Shown here piece after piece: positions 1-7,963 of a stretch of 64,000 bases of DNA. This DNA is from Steroidobacter agaridevorans (GTDB lineage Bacteria > Pseudomonadota > Gammaproteobacteria > Steroidobacterales > Steroidobacteraceae), in NCBI RefSeq assembly GCF_009932555.1, contig NZ_BLJO01000008.1, positions 182,644-246,643 on the forward strand, in the 5' to 3' direction. The translations under genes and the position numbers were made by a program. The number at the start of each line of letters is the position of its first letter. The first letter of the stretch is position 1. The notes under the pieces are model-generated. The model was not told the origin of the DNA, did not search any database, and saw only the letters and a program-made list of their open reading frames with translations.

Positions 1-149
1 GGCACCACGACCACGAATACGCCGCCTCGCACGACGGTCCAGGAATGAATGCCGACCGCCGACAGGATCAAAGTCTGCTGGTCGCAATCGGGCATCCGCA
101 GCGAGCGAAAAACCTCGACCAGATTGGAAGGCGCGTCTTCGGGCGTCAT
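1..149 (-). CDS. Partial CDS (N-terminus only), possibly rhomboid-family protein
   Basis: The minus strand is open from an ATG at 149-147 to the window edge, so only about 49 N-terminal residues are visible. They include EVFRSLRMPDCDQQTLILSAVGI followed by a Val-rich stretch, with a gap here only because the window ends. This resembles the soluble N-terminal segment found before the membrane domain of some rhomboid-like proteins, but no catalytic region is in view. The same frame stays open to another ATG at 242-240, which lies inside the left arm of the inverted repeat shared with the hipB-like gene. Neither start has a clear ribosome binding site. That the frame is coding is moderately supported; the family is a guess. 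Confidence 0.4.
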   Translation of the reverse strand, partial: MTPEDAPSNLVEVFRSLRMPDCDQQTLILSAVGIHSWTVVRGGVFVVVV

Positions 150-236
150 GTGTCGTCGGGTTTTTTCGGGCGGGTCCGCAGGCGTGGGGGCGGCCTGCCG
201 GGATTCCAAGGCAAGCACGGTGGAAGAAGCCTGGAC

Positions 237-282
237 TAACATAGAGTTGACCAAAATGGCCAGATTGATAAACTCTATGTTA
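237..282. promoter_or_regulatory. Perfect 12-bp inverted repeat, candidate HipB operator
   Basis: TAACATAGAGTT at 237-248 is repeated in inverted orientation as AACTCTATGTTA at 271-282, with a 22-bp spacer. Each arm also has an internal AAC-N5-GTT dyad, so each could be one dimer site. The right arm overlaps the start codon of the hipB-like gene, and the left arm overlaps a possible start of the divergent gene. HipB proteins are known to repress their own operon through paired palindromic sites, so autoregulation is the natural inference. Confidence 0.65.
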
Positions 283-665
283 TGCCAAGCACCCCCCAAG
301 CCCTGCAGTCGCTGCCGCCGGCCGCCACCCAGGCGCTGCACACCCTGGGCGAAAACCTGGCGATTGCCCGGGTCCGGCGCCGGGAATCCCAGCGCGCCTG
401 GGCCAAGCGATTAGGCATTTCGGTGCCCACCTTGATCCGGATGGAGCGCGGCGATCCCGGAGTGAGCGTGGGCATCTACGCGACAGCCCTTTGGCTGATG
501 GGGCGCGTGAATGCCTTGCCTGCCGTCGCGGCGCCAGCCGAGGACAAGGGCGCATTGGAGAGCGACGTGCGCGGTGCTCTGAAGCGCCGGGCCGTCCGGT
601 CCGCCGCTTCGGTCGAAGCCCGCCTCGCTCGTGGCACACGGCCCAAGAAGCAGGAGCGCTCATGA
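282..665 (+). CDS. hipB: HipB-like XRE-family antitoxin
   Basis: This 127-residue protein has a Xre/Cro helix-turn-helix at about residues 21-75 (LGENLAIAR, then RLGISVPTLIRMERGDPGVS). A basic tail follows (RRAVRSAASVEARLARGTRPKKQ). It is directly followed by a HipA gene with an ATGA overlap at 662-665, the usual HipB-HipA arrangement. In characterised systems HipB binds and neutralises the HipA kinase and represses the operon. The chosen ATG at 282 lies at the edge of the inverted repeat. There is almost no leader and no clear Shine-Dalgarno, so repressor binding would cover the translation start region. Confidence 0.82.
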   Translation: MPSTPQALQSLPPAATQALHTLGENLAIARVRRRESQRAWAKRLGISVPTLIRMERGDPGVSVGIYATALWLMGRVNALPAVAAPAEDKGALESDVRGALKRRAVRSAASVEARLARGTRPKKQERS

Positions 666-1909
666 GTCTCGCGCGCAAGCCGGCAGCTTACAAACCGACC
701 GACCAGCTTTATCTGTGGCTGGTCACTCAGCCGGCACAGCCAGTGCTGATCGGCGAGCTGCATCTGGTGAGGACCACGCGCGGCGTGTCGTTGCGGTACG
801 CGCCGGAATGGTTGGAGCGAGGCTTTCCGCTCAGCGAAGACCTGCCGTTGATCGGCGAGGAGTTGCTGCCCACCGAGCCCGGTATCGCGATCGGCGCGGT
901 GGACGATGCCCGGCCGGATCGATGGGGCGAGCGCGTCATTCGCTTTCTCGACAAGCCGCCGCGCTTGTCGCTGCTCGAATATTTGTACTTTGCCGGCGAC
1001 GATCGTTTCGGCGCGCTCGGTGTCTCCACTTCGGCGGAGGCCTATCAGCCAAGGCAGCTCGGCCCGCTGCCGGCGCTGGGCGATACCGACACCATCCACG
1101 AGCTGATCCGCAAAGTGCAGGACAACGAGCCGGTGCCGGAATCGCAAAAACGTTTGATCTCTCCCGGCGTGACGCTCGGCGGGGCGCGGCCCAAAGCTTT
1201 GCTGGATATCGCCGGCGAGCAATGGGTGATCAAATTCTCGGATGGCGAGCCGGCGGACACGCCCTTGATCGAGCACGCGACCATGCTGCTCGCGCAGAAT
1301 GCAAACATTCGTGTCGCGCAGACGCGGGCTGTGCGGCTCACGCACGGGCATGCTGTCGCGATCAAGCGTTTCGACCGGGAGCGAGGCGCGAGGCTGCACT
1401 GTCTCTCCGCGAGCGTTGCGTTGCGAGCCGCGGCCGAGCGATTCGGCTATCCCGAGCTGGCGCAGCTGCTACGCCGGCGCGGTGTCGTCGAGCAAGATCA
1501 GAACGAGCGCGACATGCACGAGCTGTTTCGCCGCATGGTGTTCAACATCCTCATCGATAACACCGACGATCATGAGAAGAATCACGCCCTGATCGCGACC
1601 GACGCCCAGCAGTATCGATTGTCGCCGGCGTACGATGTGCTGCCTTCCGGGCAGGCGCTGGGCTTTCAGCAGATGCGGGTCGGCGAGGACGAGGCCGATT
1701 CGACGCTCGCCAACGCGCTGTCGATGGCGCCGCTGTTCTCGCTGAAGAAAGATGCGGCGATCCGCCAGGTGCGCGAAGTCGTCGCCGTCGTGAACGACTG
1801 GCAGAAACATTACGCGGAATGCGGGGTGACCCGCGGCGACATCGCTCTGTACGCGGAACAGATCGACCGGCCGTTCCTGTTGGAGCAGCGGCAGGAATTC
1901 ACTTCATGA
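662..1909 (+). CDS. hipA: HipA-type serine/threonine kinase toxin
   Basis: The protein has 415 residues, within the usual HipA range. The HipA N-terminal domain spans about residues 10-105 (LYLWLVTQPAQPVLIGELHLV). The kinase domain follows, with GGARPKALL near 172, a VIKF stretch near 190, the catalytic NTDDHEKN motif near 300 and AYDVLPS near 324, which corresponds to the metal-binding segment. E. coli HipA phosphorylates glutamyl-tRNA synthetase and halts translation; the target here is unknown. The start at 662 was chosen because it overlaps the hipB stop by 4 bp and gives a protein matching the family. All motifs look intact, so an active toxin is likely. Confidence 0.88.
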   Translation: MSLARKPAAYKPTDQLYLWLVTQPAQPVLIGELHLVRTTRGVSLRYAPEWLERGFPLSEDLPLIGEELLPTEPGIAIGAVDDARPDRWGERVIRFLDKPPRLSLLEYLYFAGDDRFGALGVSTSAEAYQPRQLGPLPALGDTDTIHELIRKVQDNEPVPESQKRLISPGVTLGGARPKALLDIAGEQWVIKFSDGEPADTPLIEHATMLLAQNANIRVAQTRAVRLTHGHAVAIKRFDRERGARLHCLSASVALRAAAERFGYPELAQLLRRRGVVEQDQNERDMHELFRRMVFNILIDNTDDHEKNHALIATDAQQYRLSPAYDVLPSGQALGFQQMRVGEDEADSTLANALSMAPLFSLKKDAAIRQVREVVAVVNDWQKHYAECGVTRGDIALYAEQIDRPFLLEQRQEFTS

Positions 1910-2014
1910 ACGACTTTTCATGGCGGCGGGCCCTCGACGGGGGGAACATGCCGACGCGTCATTCGTCCAAGCAGTACAGGCCCGATGACAGATAGGGTGT
2001 TTCGGAGAGCTTCC

Positions 2015-2656
2015 ATGCGAGACGCGGCCCACACATCGAAAATCACGTTCCTCGCGGCGTGCTGCGGCGGTCTGCTGTTGCCGCTCGCGAGTCACGCCGA
2101 GGATTCAGCGCCGGTTCAGGCCGGCTGGAAGACTCAGGAGATCCGTTACAGCTATACCGGCTTCACCACCGCGTATGACTGCGATGCGGCCGAGGATCGG
2201 ATCAAGGCAATCCTGCGGGCGCTCGGCGCACACGAGCAAACGCGCGTGTCCGCGCAGGGTTGTACGTTCAATCGCCCGTCGCGAAACTTTTTCATCACCA
2301 TCACGACTGCGACGCCTGTGCCGGTGGCGGATCTGTCCAAAACGCCCGCTCAAACCAGTCGCGACGAGTTGCTCAAGCGGCTGGGCGTCGCGGCCGCGAA
2401 GCTCGATGAAACATTCCCCGCCGAATGGAAAACCGTCGAGCTGTCCCGCGACCGCAAGCTCGATCTCGAGCCGGGCGACTGCGAACTGATGGAAGGTCTG
2501 CGCGACCACGTCCTGCCGAAGCTCTCGGTGAAGATCCAGACCGATCGCGTGCAGTGCATCCCACGCCAGGTGTCATATTCAACACCGGAACTGACGGTCT
2601 CGGCGCTGGTGCCGATGGCGAACCCCGACGCGGCGGCCGCCAAGACAAAGAGCTGA
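2015..2656 (+). CDS. Secreted hypothetical protein
   Basis: The 213-residue product starts MRDAAHTSKITF and carries a Sec signal peptide, with a hydrophobic stretch to about residue 25 and a likely cleavage after SHA (SHA|EDSAP). GGAGAG lies about 6 nt upstream of the ATG at 2015, which supports this start over the upstream in-frame ATG at 1985. The mature part has four cysteines (in YDC, QGC, GDC and VQC), consistent with two disulfides in the periplasm. I do not recognise the family. It lies alone between hipA and a convergent antitoxin remnant. Confidence 0.6.
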   Translation: MRDAAHTSKITFLAACCGGLLLPLASHAEDSAPVQAGWKTQEIRYSYTGFTTAYDCDAAEDRIKAILRALGAHEQTRVSAQGCTFNRPSRNFFITITTATPVPVADLSKTPAQTSRDELLKRLGVAAAKLDETFPAEWKTVELSRDRKLDLEPGDCELMEGLRDHVLPKLSVKIQTDRVQCIPRQVSYSTPELTVSALVPMANPDAAAAKTKS

Positions 2657-2677
2657 GAGGCGCGACGATCGCAGGTA

Positions 2678-2926
2678 TCAGGTGCGCGCTCGCGCGCTTC
2701 GGCGAGCGCGGGATTTCTGCGCGGGTTGCACAGAGAGTCGCAGGCCAAACGCTCGCAGAAGCAAGTCCAGTGTGTCCAAGCGCGGGTTGCCCTCCGCGGA
2801 CAGCGTTCGATAAAGCGTCTCGCGCGACAACCCGGTCTTCTTGGCGAGCGCCTGAGCCATCCGGAAATCCGACCTGAGACTTTTAAGGTGGGGCTGCCGC
2901 GGGATATTCATCACCCGCGGCAGCAA
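2678..2926 (-). CDS. Shortened HigA-type antitoxin, possible remnant
   Basis: The 82-residue product contains a clear antidote-type helix-turn-helix (ALAKKTGLSRETLYRTLS, then EGNPRLDTLDLLLRAFGLRLSV). This matches the C-terminal half of the addiction-module antidote family often paired with RelE/HigB toxins. The family's N-terminal half is missing and replaced by a short stretch, MLPRVMNIPRQPHLKSL. No toxin ORF is adjacent. It starts 11 bp after the stop of the aldo-keto reductase gene on the same strand. A second ATG at 2911 is possible. It may be a pseudogene or a small stand-alone DNA-binding protein. Confidence 0.5.
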   Translation of the reverse strand: MLPRVMNIPRQPHLKSLRSDFRMAQALAKKTGLSRETLYRTLSAEGNPRLDTLDLLLRAFGLRLSVQPAQKSRARRSARART

Positions 2927-2936
2927 ACATGTGATA

Positions 2937-3869
2937 TCAGCCGACCAGCTGAATCAGTTCCTTCTTCTGCGCGGCCGACAGCAGCGGGCCGTAGCCGGCT
3001 TTGAGATTGTCGGACTGGCGATCGGGCTTGCCGGTGGCGGGGATCACGGCCGTCACGGCTTCGTGGCTCAAGCAGAACTTGAGAAACATTTGCGCCCAGG
3101 AAGTCACGCCGACTTCGCCGGCCCAGCCCGGCAGCTGTTTGTCCCGGACCTGATTGAACAGCTTGCCGTCGTTGAAGTTGCGATTGGCGAGCACCGCGAC
3201 GCCCAGGTCCCTGGCCATGGGGAACAGGCGCTCTTCGGCGCCCCGGTTGGTGACCGAATAGTTGATCTGCAGGAAGTCCGGCTTGGTTTCCTGGACTACA
3301 TCGGCGAGCTGGTCGTGAGCGGTGTCCAGATAGTGGGTGATGCCGGTGTACTTCACTTTGCCCTGTTCCTTCAGCTCGCGCGCCAGCGCCAGCTGGGTCT
3401 TCCAGTCGCCGAGATTGTGGACCTGAAGCAGCTCGACCTTGTCCGTGCGCAGTGACTTGAGCGTCTTCTGGAATTGCGCGAGACCTTTGTCGCGGCCGAC
3501 GACGCCGGACAGCTTCGTCGCGATGAATGCTTTCGGCCGCAGCTTGGCGTCGGCCAGCAGCGGGCCAAGGATGTCCTCGGCGTTGCTGTAGGTCGGCGCG
3601 GTGTCGATCAATGTCGCGCCGGCGTCGAAGAAGCGCTTCAGCACTTCTTTGAGCGCAGTGTATTCCGGGCTGCCCTGCGTGATTTCAAAACTGCCCGAGG
3701 TGCCCATGCCGATGGCCGGCACGCTCTCGCCGCTCGAAGGAATGGTTCGTTTCAGCATGGTGCGCTCACTTGCCGCAGCCGCCAGCGAGGACCAGGAGCT
3801 CGCGCCCAGGAGTGTCGATCCAGCAAGAGCAGCGCTGGACTGGCTCAGGAACTGGCGGCGTGTAGACAT
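2937..3869 (-). CDS. Tat-exported aldo/keto reductase
   Basis: The 310-residue protein begins MSTRRQFLSQSSAALAGSTLLGASS, a twin-arginine signal peptide, so export of a folded, cofactor-loaded enzyme is likely. Aldo/keto reductase features follow: AIGMGTSG near 53, DTAPTYSNAE near 90 with the catalytic Asp and Tyr, ATKLS with the Lys, and QVHNLGDW near 150 with the His. C-terminal VIPATGKPDRQSDN resembles the NADP-binding loop. The reaction is presumably NADPH-dependent carbonyl reduction, with unknown substrate. It stands apart from the divergent and following genes. Confidence 0.82.
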   Translation of the reverse strand: MSTRRQFLSQSSAALAGSTLLGASSWSSLAAAASERTMLKRTIPSSGESVPAIGMGTSGSFEITQGSPEYTALKEVLKRFFDAGATLIDTAPTYSNAEDILGPLLADAKLRPKAFIATKLSGVVGRDKGLAQFQKTLKSLRTDKVELLQVHNLGDWKTQLALARELKEQGKVKYTGITHYLDTAHDQLADVVQETKPDFLQINYSVTNRGAEERLFPMARDLGVAVLANRNFNDGKLFNQVRDKQLPGWAGEVGVTSWAQMFLKFCLSHEAVTAVIPATGKPDRQSDNLKAGYGPLLSAAQKKELIQLVG

Positions 3870-3986
3870 TGCAAATTCTCCTGTTGTGGAACCGCTAACG
3901 TTACTGAGCTTGCGGCACCCGAGGCAACAGCGCTGCGGTGGGAGGCCGCCGTCACGCGTCGGCGCGTGACGGCGTTTAGGTGTCGT

Positions 3987-6101
3987 TCAGTTCTTCAGCC
4001 AGCGCGCCAGCCAGCGGTCGACTTCGTTGAAGAACTGCCGGCTGTTCTCGCCTTGCAGGATCCAGTGATTCTCCTCCGGGAAGATCAGCAGGCGGCTCTC
4101 GACCCGCTGCCGCTGCAGCACGCTCCAATACTCGAGCGTGTTGTTCATCGGCACCCGGAAATCGCGCTCGCCGACCGTCACCAGCACCGGCGTCTTCCAC
4201 TGGGCCGCATAACGGATGGGATTTTGTTTGTTCCAATCCACGCCCTGCTGCCACGGCGGACCGCCCATGTTCCGCTCGCGCGGATAGGCGATGTCGCTGG
4301 TCGCCCACTGGCTTTCCAGATTGATCAAACCGGCATGGCTGATCAGGCAGCGATAGCGAGTGGTGCTTGCCTGCATCCAGTTCGCCAGGTGGCCCCCGTA
4401 GCTCGCGCCGCCAGCGCATTGGCGCGTGCCGTCGATGAATGAATAGCGTGCGATCGCTTCATCCGCGGCTTGATTGATCTCGAGTGCCGGGCCTTCCAGA
4501 GGATCGCCTTGAATGGCCTGCGAGAACGCGGCGCCGAAACCGGTGGAGCCGGTGTAGTTGGTGAGCAGCACGACGTAACCGGGCGCGGCGAGCAAGTGAA
4601 AGTTCCAGCGCAGGAAGAACGTATCGCGCCACATGGTGTGCGGGCCGCCGTGCATCAGGACCAGCAACGGATATTTCTTCGCGGGATCGAAACCGGGCGG
4701 GCGGACGATCATGTTGTGGATGCGCGCGCCGCGCTTGCTGTCGAACCAGAAATGTTCGACGGGCGCCAGATCGAGCTGCGCCATCTTGTCCGCAGTGAAG
4801 CGCGTCAGTGCCTGATGATTGCCACGTTGCAGATCGATGCGCACGACTTCCGATGGGCTGACGGCGCTGTCGAAATTCGCAATCAACACCGGTGAGCCGG
4901 AGCGATCCGCGCCCACGAGATTGCCATATCCGCCGGCCTTCATGTCGAACGCGAGCGCCGCTTCGCCGCCGCTGCTCTTGCCGCGATAGATCTTCGAATG
5001 TCCCGCGTCTTCGGCGAGCAGATAAATGTCGCGGCTGTTGGGCGCGACCACGAAGTTCAGCGCGTCACGCTCGGCCGGCAATGTGACATCGGTGCGGGGG
5101 TTCAGTGACGGCCAATCGAAGGACGACAGATGCGTCGGGCCGAATACCGTCTTGCCACGCACTTCTCGAAGTGCATAAAGAGTGCGGCCGTCAGGACTGA
5201 ACTCGGGTTCGCTCCAGCCATCGCCGCCCTTCAGTTCATCGCTGCCCGTCAGCCGTTTCGGCTCGCCGCCGCTGACCGCGACTTGCCACAGCTCGGTGTT
5301 GGTGAAATCGAAAGCGCCGCGGTTGGCGTTGCGGGAGGCGGCGAAGATCAGGCCTTCTCCATCGGGCGTCCACAGCAAATCCAGCTCGCTCGCGCCTTGC
5401 GTGCTGCGGCCATCGAAGCCCGGCTGCTTGATCATTTCGCTGCCGGCGAACAGATCGCGCGCGTCGTTTGCGCCGATCGTTTGCACGATGGCGTGCGGCT
5501 CGCGATTCTCCGGCAGCCACGTATCCCAATTGCGAATCGGGAAGCCCTCGTAGGCGCGTACCTTATATTTGCGCGCCTTCTCTTCCGCGACGATGCGCTT
5601 GCTGTCCTCGTCGTTGCGGCTTTCCGGCGGCACGTCGCTGGTGAATGCGATCCTGCGGCCGTCCGGCGAGAACTTCGGCAGGCGCGCGCCGGTGCTGATC
5701 GTGGTTGCTCGCAGCGCTTCGCCGCCGCCTGCGATGTCCAGGATATAAATTTGATTGACTTCGTCGCCATCGCGCTTCGAAGCGAAGGCAACGCGTTTGC
5801 TGTCCGAGCTCCACGTCATGCCTGATTCCGTTGCGCGCGTTTGTGTCAGCCGGCGCGGCGGGCTCTTGCCGTCCGTGGCCATCAGCCATAGGTCGCTCAC
5901 CTGTTGATCGTTGGCATACGCCGGCTCGGTCACGCTGAACACTGCCAGCTTGCCGTCGGGGCTGACAGCCGGAGCGCCGACTCGCGGCGACAGCCACACA
6001 TCTTCGTGTGTGATCGCCCGGCGCTCGGCGGCTTGCAGCGAGGTGCTCGCCAGGCCAATCACTGTCAATGCAATCGCTCGTGCTACGAAGCAAGTACTCA
6101 C
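3987..6101 (-). CDS. Secreted S9 prolyl-oligopeptidase family peptidase
   Basis: The 704-residue protein has an N-terminal signal peptide (VARAIALTVIGLASTSLQAAE). About 400 residues of TolB/WD-like propeller repeats follow, marked by recurring SPDG and SSDS turns. The C-terminal alpha/beta-hydrolase domain has the nucleophile in GGASYGG near residue 565, the Asp in VGERDFRVP near 647 and the His in ENHWIL near 677. It would cleave short peptides in the periplasm (dipeptidyl or acylaminoacyl type). It is divergent from the FecI gene and may be unrelated to the lasso locus, although that locus contains another S9 member. Confidence 0.88.
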   Translation of the reverse strand: MSTCFVARAIALTVIGLASTSLQAAERRAITHEDVWLSPRVGAPAVSPDGKLAVFSVTEPAYANDQQVSDLWLMATDGKSPPRRLTQTRATESGMTWSSDSKRVAFASKRDGDEVNQIYILDIAGGGEALRATTISTGARLPKFSPDGRRIAFTSDVPPESRNDEDSKRIVAEEKARKYKVRAYEGFPIRNWDTWLPENREPHAIVQTIGANDARDLFAGSEMIKQPGFDGRSTQGASELDLLWTPDGEGLIFAASRNANRGAFDFTNTELWQVAVSGGEPKRLTGSDELKGGDGWSEPEFSPDGRTLYALREVRGKTVFGPTHLSSFDWPSLNPRTDVTLPAERDALNFVVAPNSRDIYLLAEDAGHSKIYRGKSSGGEAALAFDMKAGGYGNLVGADRSGSPVLIANFDSAVSPSEVVRIDLQRGNHQALTRFTADKMAQLDLAPVEHFWFDSKRGARIHNMIVRPPGFDPAKKYPLLVLMHGGPHTMWRDTFFLRWNFHLLAAPGYVVLLTNYTGSTGFGAAFSQAIQGDPLEGPALEINQAADEAIARYSFIDGTRQCAGGASYGGHLANWMQASTTRYRCLISHAGLINLESQWATSDIAYPRERNMGGPPWQQGVDWNKQNPIRYAAQWKTPVLVTVGERDFRVPMNNTLEYWSVLQRQRVESRLLIFPEENHWILQGENSRQFFNEVDRWLARWLKN

Positions 6102-6338
6102 TAGCAGCAGCTCCTTATCGGTTCGGGCACATACCGTGCGGTAGTTTCAGCTGCCGATTATTACCGAATCGATGCTGCAGGTGCGCGGGCATTTGTTTAT
6201 TCCGGCAGTAACCAGGCTCGGAAAGACTCCGTTGTCACGCGCCGGTCGAATCGAGCAATATGCCGCGCGTTTCACGGTTCAGCGGGAACCAGCAGGGATG
6301 CCGGTAGCGACATTGGTTGCTCAAAGACGAGGCTTCAT

Positions 6339-6821
6339 ATGGATGTGCTCTTGAGGCAGCTGCGTGGCCTGAAGAAATTATTGCGCCGGCGGGGCGCCAC
6401 GCCGGAACAGGCGGAAGACCTGGTGCAGGAAGCGGTGCTGAGGCTGCACGCGTATACCCGCCAGGGCGGCCAGGTCCAGAACCAGGAAGCCTTCCTGACC
6501 CGGACCGCGATCAATCTGTCGGTCGATCAACATCGGCACGCCCGGCTCGACTGTTACGAGGCCGATCCCATCGAAGATCTCGAGCTGCCCGATCTCGAGC
6601 CCACCCCGGATGAGGTTTTTGCCGCTGAGCAACGTCTGATGAGGATGCGGGATGCGCTCGATCGCGCCAATCCCAGGACACGGGAAGTTTTCTTCATGCA
6701 TCGTCTCTACGGCTTCAGTCACGCTGAGATCGCGCGCCGCTTGCGGATCAGCGTCAGCGCCGTGGAGAAGCATGTTGCGAGCGCCGTCACGATTCTCGCC
6801 ATCGAACGACAACGGGAATGA
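6339..6821 (+). CDS. FecI-type ECF sigma factor of the lasso locus
   Basis: The 160-residue protein has a sigma region 2 (AEDLVQEAVLRLHAY) and a C-terminal region 4 helix-turn-helix (FFMHRLYGFSHAEIARRLRISVSAVEKHV). The GACGAGG ribosome binding site precedes the ATG. Its stop overlaps the start of the FecR-like gene by 4 bp, and an STN-domain TonB receptor follows. This is the classic cell-surface signalling triad: receptor occupancy is relayed through FecR to release the sigma factor. Here the operon ends with a lasso isopeptidase, so the likely signal is the lasso peptide itself. Confidence 0.9.
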   Translation: MDVLLRQLRGLKKLLRRRGATPEQAEDLVQEAVLRLHAYTRQGGQVQNQEAFLTRTAINLSVDQHRHARLDCYEADPIEDLELPDLEPTPDEVFAAEQRLMRMRDALDRANPRTREVFFMHRLYGFSHAEIARRLRISVSAVEKHVASAVTILAIERQRE

Positions 6822-7864
6822 GCCCTACGGAAGCATCAACCAGCGAGCCTGTGCCGCCGGAGCGACTCGCCGAAGCCAGCGTGTGGATCGCGAAGCTGCA
6901 CGGTGACGCTCGGGGCCGCGCCGTCGAAGATGGCCTGCGCCGCTGGCTGCACGCGCATCCTGAGAATGCGCGCGCGTTCGAACTGGCCACCGAAGTCTGG
7001 GAAGAATCGGAGAAGCTGCGCAGCGTCGTGCCCTTTCGCCCGCTGACTCACGTCGAGCATCGGCCGCGTCGGGGTGGAGCATTACTGGTCGCGTTCGCCT
7101 GCATGCTGACGCTGGCCGTCGTCGGAATCGTTTGGTTTCAATACGTGGGTGTCGTCGCCACTGCGGTCGGGGAGCAGCGCCAGTTGGTACTCGAGGACGG
7201 CACTCGCGTATTTTTAAATACGGACACGCGCATCGTCGTGAAATACGACGACACGGCGCGTCGGGTCGAGCTGCGTCGGGGCGAAGCGTTGTTCAACGTG
7301 GCCAAGCGCAGCGACTGGCCTTTCATCGTGGTCGCGGGCGATCGGCAGGTGAAGGCGCTCGGCACTTCATTCGTCGTGCGCAAGGATGCCGAGCGGCTCG
7401 CGGTGACGCTGGTGGAAGGCAGCGTGCTGGTGACGCCGGTGCTGCCGTCACTGCCCGAGCAGGTCCAGCCAACGATCGATGCGCCTGGCGCGATCGAGCA
7501 AACACCTGCGACGACTGCCGAAGCTGGCGGCGGCCAGTTCAAGCTTGCGGCCGGCCAACGGCTCACGTTCAGCGGCGGTGCGGCAACCAAGCTCGATACC
7601 CCTTCCATCGACAAGACGACGGCATGGCGCCGCGGCCAGGTCATATTGGATGACACGCCGCTGCAAACTGCCGTCGCCGAAATGAACAGATATAACGAAA
7701 CCAAACTGATCGTGACCGATCCGGAGGCCGCCGCGATTCCCATCAATGGTTTATTCCAGGCGGGCGACTCCACGCACTTCGCCAACGCTGTCGCACAAGC
7801 TTATGGTCTGACAGTCACCGCGCGCGGCGATGAAATAATTCTGTCTGGCAAACCCGTTCAGTGA
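6818..7864 (+). CDS. FecR-family anti-sigma / sigma regulator
   Basis: The 348-residue inner-membrane protein has a cytoplasmic DUF4880-like segment (about residues 15-65, with RAVEDGLRRWLHAHPENARAFE). One transmembrane helix follows at about 88-112. The periplasmic FecR domain comes next (GEQRQLVLEDGTRVFLNTDTRIVVKY; LRRGEALFNVA; VKALGTSFVV), then a C-terminal STN-like part ending near residue 345. It would receive the signal from the receptor's N-terminal domain and control the FecI protein, with which it is translationally coupled. Confidence 0.9.
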   Translation: MSPTEASTSEPVPPERLAEASVWIAKLHGDARGRAVEDGLRRWLHAHPENARAFELATEVWEESEKLRSVVPFRPLTHVEHRPRRGGALLVAFACMLTLAVVGIVWFQYVGVVATAVGEQRQLVLEDGTRVFLNTDTRIVVKYDDTARRVELRRGEALFNVAKRSDWPFIVVAGDRQVKALGTSFVVRKDAERLAVTLVEGSVLVTPVLPSLPEQVQPTIDAPGAIEQTPATTAEAGGGQFKLAAGQRLTFSGGAATKLDTPSIDKTTAWRRGQVILDDTPLQTAVAEMNRYNETKLIVTDPEAAAIPINGLFQAGDSTHFANAVAQAYGLTVTARGDEIILSGKPVQ

Positions 7865-7963
7865 GGATTTCCATCGGCTGCAACGTCGAACTAACGATGT
7901 GTCAAAAATCCTGACGTTTGCTCAGGACCTGGGGATTGGGGATTCATCGGTTAGGAGATCACT

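Noticed and set aside
2685-2710. 9-bp GC-rich hairpin as terminator after the hypothetical gene
   Set aside because: It lies inside the antitoxin-like frame, has an 8-nt loop and no following T-run; it probably reflects the repeated Arg/Ala codons of that C-terminus.
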